Positions 60,656 through 64,000 of a stretch of 64,000 bases of DNA are shown in pieces. The DNA comes from Weizmannia acidilactici. Its GTDB lineage: Bacteria; Bacillota; Bacilli; Bacillales; Bacillaceae_C. The number at the start of each line of letters is the position of its first letter. Position 1 is the stretch's first letter. Below the pieces are notes generated by a model. That model made no database searches. It was given only the letters and a program-made list of their open reading frames with translations, and was not told the DNA's origin. The DNA lies in NCBI RefSeq assembly GCF_008974185.1, contig NZ_BKZP01000010.1:1-64000 (forward strand), given 5' to 3'. The translations under genes were made by a program, and so were the position numbers.

Positions 60656-63520
60656 TCACTGCACACCCGCCGTCTGCCGGGAGGATAAATTGTCGATCAT
60701 ATCGACAATATAATACAGTTCATCATCCGAAAGCTTCAGTTTCAGCTGGTCTTCAAAAATTTTCGCTGCTTTTTTATAACTTTCTTTCTTCTCTTCTTTT
60801 TCCGGGGTAATTTCATTTTTATAAATGAGTCCGGCATGTGTGACCACTCTTTCCAGCGCACATCCGATATGAATATTCATATTGATTTTCGAAGCGTTAT
60901 TAAACGGCCTTTCGGCAAGCCTTTCAATAGAAGATACAAACTCCGTTATTGCGCCGACCACTTTTTTTGGATTTAAAAATGTTAAAAATTCATTCAGGCT
61001 TTCTTCCGTCATTTCACGCACCATTGCCGGAGACCTTGGCGGCGTCTGCAGCAGCTGCTGATTTTGGATGAGATGCATAACCTGTGCTTCCCCGTCGCCC
61101 ATAAACAAGGCCTCTACCGGAATAAACGGGGCATGTACTTTCGGATCGACAATTCCGACGGTTAGAAGAATGTCATACTTATGCATATACGTTTCTTTTT
61201 TATCTTCAACTTCATTAATCTGCAGCGGAATCACGGTTATGTCGCTTCTGCCGATGTTTTTGAGCAATTGCTCGACAAGCTGTTTCAGTTTTTCCGCCGT
61301 CCCTTCCCCGGTTGAGCAGACGGAAAGGATGGCCGGCGGTTTTTGCGGCTGCCTTGTTTCCTCTGTTTTCTGCTCCACCTGGTAAGATCCGTAGCCGCGG
61401 AAATCTTTTAACGACTCGTAAATATCTTCAAGGTCCATTTCCATAATGGTCGCTTTGCGGATCGCCTCAATGACAAGCGCCGTTGTGACCATATCGATTG
61501 TCCGTGTTTTGATGCCCGTTTCCTGTGTAATAATATCGCCAAAACCAGTCAGAGACCCCATATCGACAAGCAGCAGCACGCCTTTTCCCATGTCAATTTC
61601 TTTCACCCGTTTTTTCATTTCTTCCAACACATATTTTGGGCTCATATCAAGCGGCATATCGATGCTGTCGACGTTTGATTCGCCAAGCAGGCTCTTTACC
61701 ACGCTCACCATACTGCTTGCTGTGCTGCTCCCGTGGGCGGCAACAAGAATGGCGACCTGTTCGGCTTTTTGGTCGTCCAAAAGTGACGTGAGCAGGATCG
61801 TCAAGTACATTGCTTCTTTAACCGGCACATGGACGCGGTACCTTTTTTCGATCATTTTGCAAATGTCAAGAGACAACTGGTACTCTTCCGGGCGGTCATT
61901 GATCACATTTTCGATATTTGTATAATTGGCGACCTGCTGGTTTTTCACCCGCTTCAGGAAAGAAGTCAAATGCAGGCTGAACGCAAACAGAAAGCGGTCA
62001 TTGACTTTGCGTTTCAGCCGTTTTTCCACAATTTCCTGCACTTCCTCGCTGAAATCAAGAATATCTTCACTCACGATTTTTAAAATTTTCTCGCGGTTCA
62101 GTGCATTGCTGGAAAACTTATTGTAAAACTTATTCAAGTGGATATCAATATCCAGTTTTAAAAACCGGTTGATGTCTTCATCCGAAACATCCTGATCCAT
62201 CATAAAGCTGACTTTATCCCCGATAATATTGTATAAGTTGAAATCGGGTTCATAAGGGTCCTCTTCAAAGAGCGCCTTGTTTTCCCCTTCCGGATACACT
62301 GTCAAATACGAATCAATCAACTCCGACAGTTCCTGAATTTCCTGCCGCTTCCTACTCAAATAGAAAAAGCCGTTTTTCAGTTCGGAAGGCAGGTCTTTAA
62401 AGTTGATAGTAATGACATCATCGTTCAGGCAATGCAAAAATCCGTTGGCGCACACAAGCTGGATGTTCGATTTCAGTTGCCCGACATTTCCGTATGAAGT
62501 ATTCCCGATTAAAGCTTTCATCGATTCCGCATCAATCTTAATCGGCTTTTGGACGCGATTTGCTTCGATAGCAAGCAGGAACTTCAGGATTTCGATTTTA
62601 TCTTTTGCAGGCCGCTCTTCAAAGGACGGAATCCGGATCAGGATCGGAATCCGCCGGACAAATGTTTTTAATAATGAAGAATCCGGATCTTCCGTTGTCG
62701 CCCCGATAATCAGGACATTCGCTTTCCGGTTCCGTTCCGTTTCCCCAAGCTTCGCATACGTCCCTGTATCCATAAAATAAAACAACATTTCCTGGCCTTC
62801 AGGCGGGAGCCGGTGAATTTCATCAAGGAACAGCATGCCGCCGTCCGCTTTTGTGACAAGGCCGTCTTTTTCACTGTCAGCCCCCGTAAACGCACCCTTG
62901 GTATGGCCGAAAATATGGGAAAGCAAAAGCTGCGGGTTATTTGCGTAATCTGCGCAGTTAAACACGATAAATTGAGCATCTTCATCCATAAACGGCGCCG
63001 AAGATTTTGCATAATTAAACATCATATTGGCAAACAGCGTTTTCCCGACACCGGTCTGCCCGACAATTAACGTATGGAGACCGTGCGGCGGATACAGGAC
63101 CGCTGCCTTCGCCTGTTCAACCTGCACTTTTAAGCTTGTTTTTGAACCGATTAGGTCATCAAAAGGATTCGGCTCTTCCGAAGCATCCGCATTTCCCTTT
63201 GCAGCGGGCCTTATTGTTGGAGATTGAAAGCTTAAAAGCTCGTTCATATTTTCATATTCATGCTGGTCATCCGGCAGTTTGCACCCCAGCAGTTTTTCGA
63301 TGCTGCTTTTGACCAAATAATGCACCGGCCGGCCTTTAATTTTGATGATGGAGTTTTGCCGCAGCAGTTTATTGAGTTCCGCGCTGACATTATTCCTTAA
63401 AATATCAAGATCGTTGGCAATATCAGAAGCTGTAAACCCTTCCATGTGGACAAAGTCATCCAGCGTTTTTCCTTCTGACTGCTCAACCAGGTAGGCATAG
63501 ATCCGATCAATACGCTTCAT
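60656..63520 (-). CDS. levR: LevR-type sigma-54 activator with PRD and PTS domains
   Basis: A 954-aa activator of the mannose PTS operon. An N-terminal HTH region (1-75) is followed by an AAA+ domain (about 120-370) with Walker A GQTGVGKT, the sigma-54 contact loop GAFTGA and LDEIHRLP. Next come PRD1 (about 440-560), an EIIA-Man-like domain (about 585-715, His in LVAAHGSSTASS), an EIIB-like segment (about 740-830) and PRD2 (about 845-950, NIHIGCALERV). Phosphorylation by HPr and by the PTS should set its activity. ATG 63520 follows GAGGTGGG. Confidence 0.95.
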   Translation of the reverse strand: MKRIDRIYAYLVEQSEGKTLDDFVHMEGFTASDIANDLDILRNNVSAELNKLLRQNSIIKIKGRPVHYLVKSSIEKLLGCKLPDDQHEYENMNELLSFQSPTIRPAAKGNADASEEPNPFDDLIGSKTSLKVQVEQAKAAVLYPPHGLHTLIVGQTGVGKTLFANMMFNYAKSSAPFMDEDAQFIVFNCADYANNPQLLLSHIFGHTKGAFTGADSEKDGLVTKADGGMLFLDEIHRLPPEGQEMLFYFMDTGTYAKLGETERNRKANVLIIGATTEDPDSSLLKTFVRRIPILIRIPSFEERPAKDKIEILKFLLAIEANRVQKPIKIDAESMKALIGNTSYGNVGQLKSNIQLVCANGFLHCLNDDVITINFKDLPSELKNGFFYLSRKRQEIQELSELIDSYLTVYPEGENKALFEEDPYEPDFNLYNIIGDKVSFMMDQDVSDEDINRFLKLDIDIHLNKFYNKFSSNALNREKILKIVSEDILDFSEEVQEIVEKRLKRKVNDRFLFAFSLHLTSFLKRVKNQQVANYTNIENVINDRPEEYQLSLDICKMIEKRYRVHVPVKEAMYLTILLTSLLDDQKAEQVAILVAAHGSSTASSMVSVVKSLLGESNVDSIDMPLDMSPKYVLEEMKKRVKEIDMGKGVLLLVDMGSLTGFGDIITQETGIKTRTIDMVTTALVIEAIRKATIMEMDLEDIYESLKDFRGYGSYQVEQKTEETRQPQKPPAILSVCSTGEGTAEKLKQLVEQLLKNIGRSDITVIPLQINEVEDKKETYMHKYDILLTVGIVDPKVHAPFIPVEALFMGDGEAQVMHLIQNQQLLQTPPRSPAMVREMTEESLNEFLTFLNPKKVVGAITEFVSSIERLAERPFNNASKINMNIHIGCALERVVTHAGLIYKNEITPEKEEKKESYKKAAKIFEDQLKLKLSDDELYYIVDMIDNLSSRQTAGVQ

Positions 63521-63655
63521 GGTCCCACCTCAATTCAATTTTTATCCGTACTGTATCTTTATAGTATCACGAATGTATCAAATACGACAGTAGAAATGTA
63601 TTATGATCGATAAAATTCATAGATACACTTTTCCAGCCGCAGGAATGGCAGGAAG

Positions 63656-63705
63656 TAAAAAAAAGCGGCGCCGTATCAAAAAATTGAATTTGGCGCCGCC
63701 ACGTT
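63656..63705 (-). terminator. Terminator of the gene entering from the right
   Basis: Minus-strand GGCGGCGCC / GGCGCCGC hairpin with a 19-base loop, then eight T. Confidence 0.9.
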
Positions 63706-64000
63706 TTACACTTTTTGTCTTGCTTTGGTATTTATCTGCATCCATTCGAACTGGCGGAGTTTCAGTTCGAACAGTTTTAACGGATCCTGATACACTTCAG
63801 GGTTTTCTTTCATATTCGACAATTTTTCTTTACTTTCGTCAATGACCGTCTCTGTTTCTGTAATCGTATCACGCAGTACCGTTTCCGGATTTTTAAAGAA
63901 CATGCGGATATCCCTTTCGAGCCCCTGCTCAAACAGCTCAAACTGCAGCATTACTTTATTGGTAATCAAGCCTGCGATATCCTGGTAATCTTCACTTTCA
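63706..64000 (-). CDS. 3' part of an unidentified gene
   Basis: The frame is open to the window edge; the C-terminal 98 residues are visible. They read SEDYQDIAGLITNKVMLQF, ELFEQGLERDIRMFFKNPET, a helical Glu/Lys-rich stretch, and end EWMQINTKARQKV. Soluble and probably all-helical. I do not recognise the family. It is transcribed towards levR but ends in its own terminator. Confidence 0.7.
   Translation of the reverse strand, partial: ESEDYQDIAGLITNKVMLQFELFEQGLERDIRMFFKNPETVLRDTITETETVIDESKEKLSNMKENPEVYQDPLKLFELKLRQFEWMQINTKARQKV

Overview
The window reads as a piece of chromosome from a spore-forming member of the Bacillaceae. Support comes from a YteA-family sporulation regulator, SpoVB-like and CwlC-like proteins, floT-yuaF behind a sigma-W promoter, mreBH, yrrT, a LevR-type sigma-54 activator, Rex sites at adhE and AGGAGG ribosome binding sites throughout. 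The gene complement (luxS in the yrrT-mccAB operon, LevR/mannose PTS, fermentative adhE) fits Heyndrickxia (Bacillus) coagulans or a close relative. That species call is inference from memory, not a search.

Layout. 1-13.4 kb: broken nsrR, DUF488, an MFS pump, yteA family, acyl-CoA thioesterase, mreBH, floT-yuaF, the methionine-to-cysteine operon yrrT-luxS-mccA-mccB, a beta-carbonic anhydrase, an orphan CheY-like receiver and an FlxA-like coiled coil. 13.4-19.2 kb: a LysM amidase beside a twice-stopped holin relic, tRNA-Arg(CCT), a membrane-anchored thermonuclease, an MBL hydrolase, a SpoVB-like flippase and an AAC(3)-type acetyltransferase. 19.3-26.2 kb: an SDR, a MerR/acyl-CoA ligase/acyl-CoA dehydrogenase operon, bioY, map and an NlpC/P60 hydrolase. 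26.6-29.6 kb: an AT-rich transposon of the IS1595 type with exact 8-bp target duplications, carrying cargo genes and inserted into the 3' end of a DEAD-box helicase gene.

29.6-45.6 kb: helicase, adhE with paired Rex operators, corA, tRNA-Lys(CTT), panF-yhdT-AbrB-type transporter, galU, nnr, an arginase-fold protein and hom-thrC-thrB. 45.7-55.2 kb: a TPP-riboswitch-controlled thiamine-precursor ABC operon, an RraA-like aldolase, an amidase, a decayed general-stress gene and the 2-methylcitrate operon prpC-prpD-prpB. 55.4-64 kb: a mannose-type PTS operon (IIB, IIAB, IIC, IID, DUF956) behind a sigma-54 promoter, preceded by its LevR-type activator. A degenerate group II intron sits exactly behind the levR terminator. 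The window ends in the 3' part of an unidentified gene.

Genes work together as recognisable modules: SAH recycling to cysteine, propionyl-CoA disposal, threonine synthesis, NADH-responsive ethanol fermentation, thiamine salvage and activator-driven mannose uptake. The least explained parts are the cargo transposon (three copies of its terminal repeat, shared right end), the intron relic, and several freshly broken genes.
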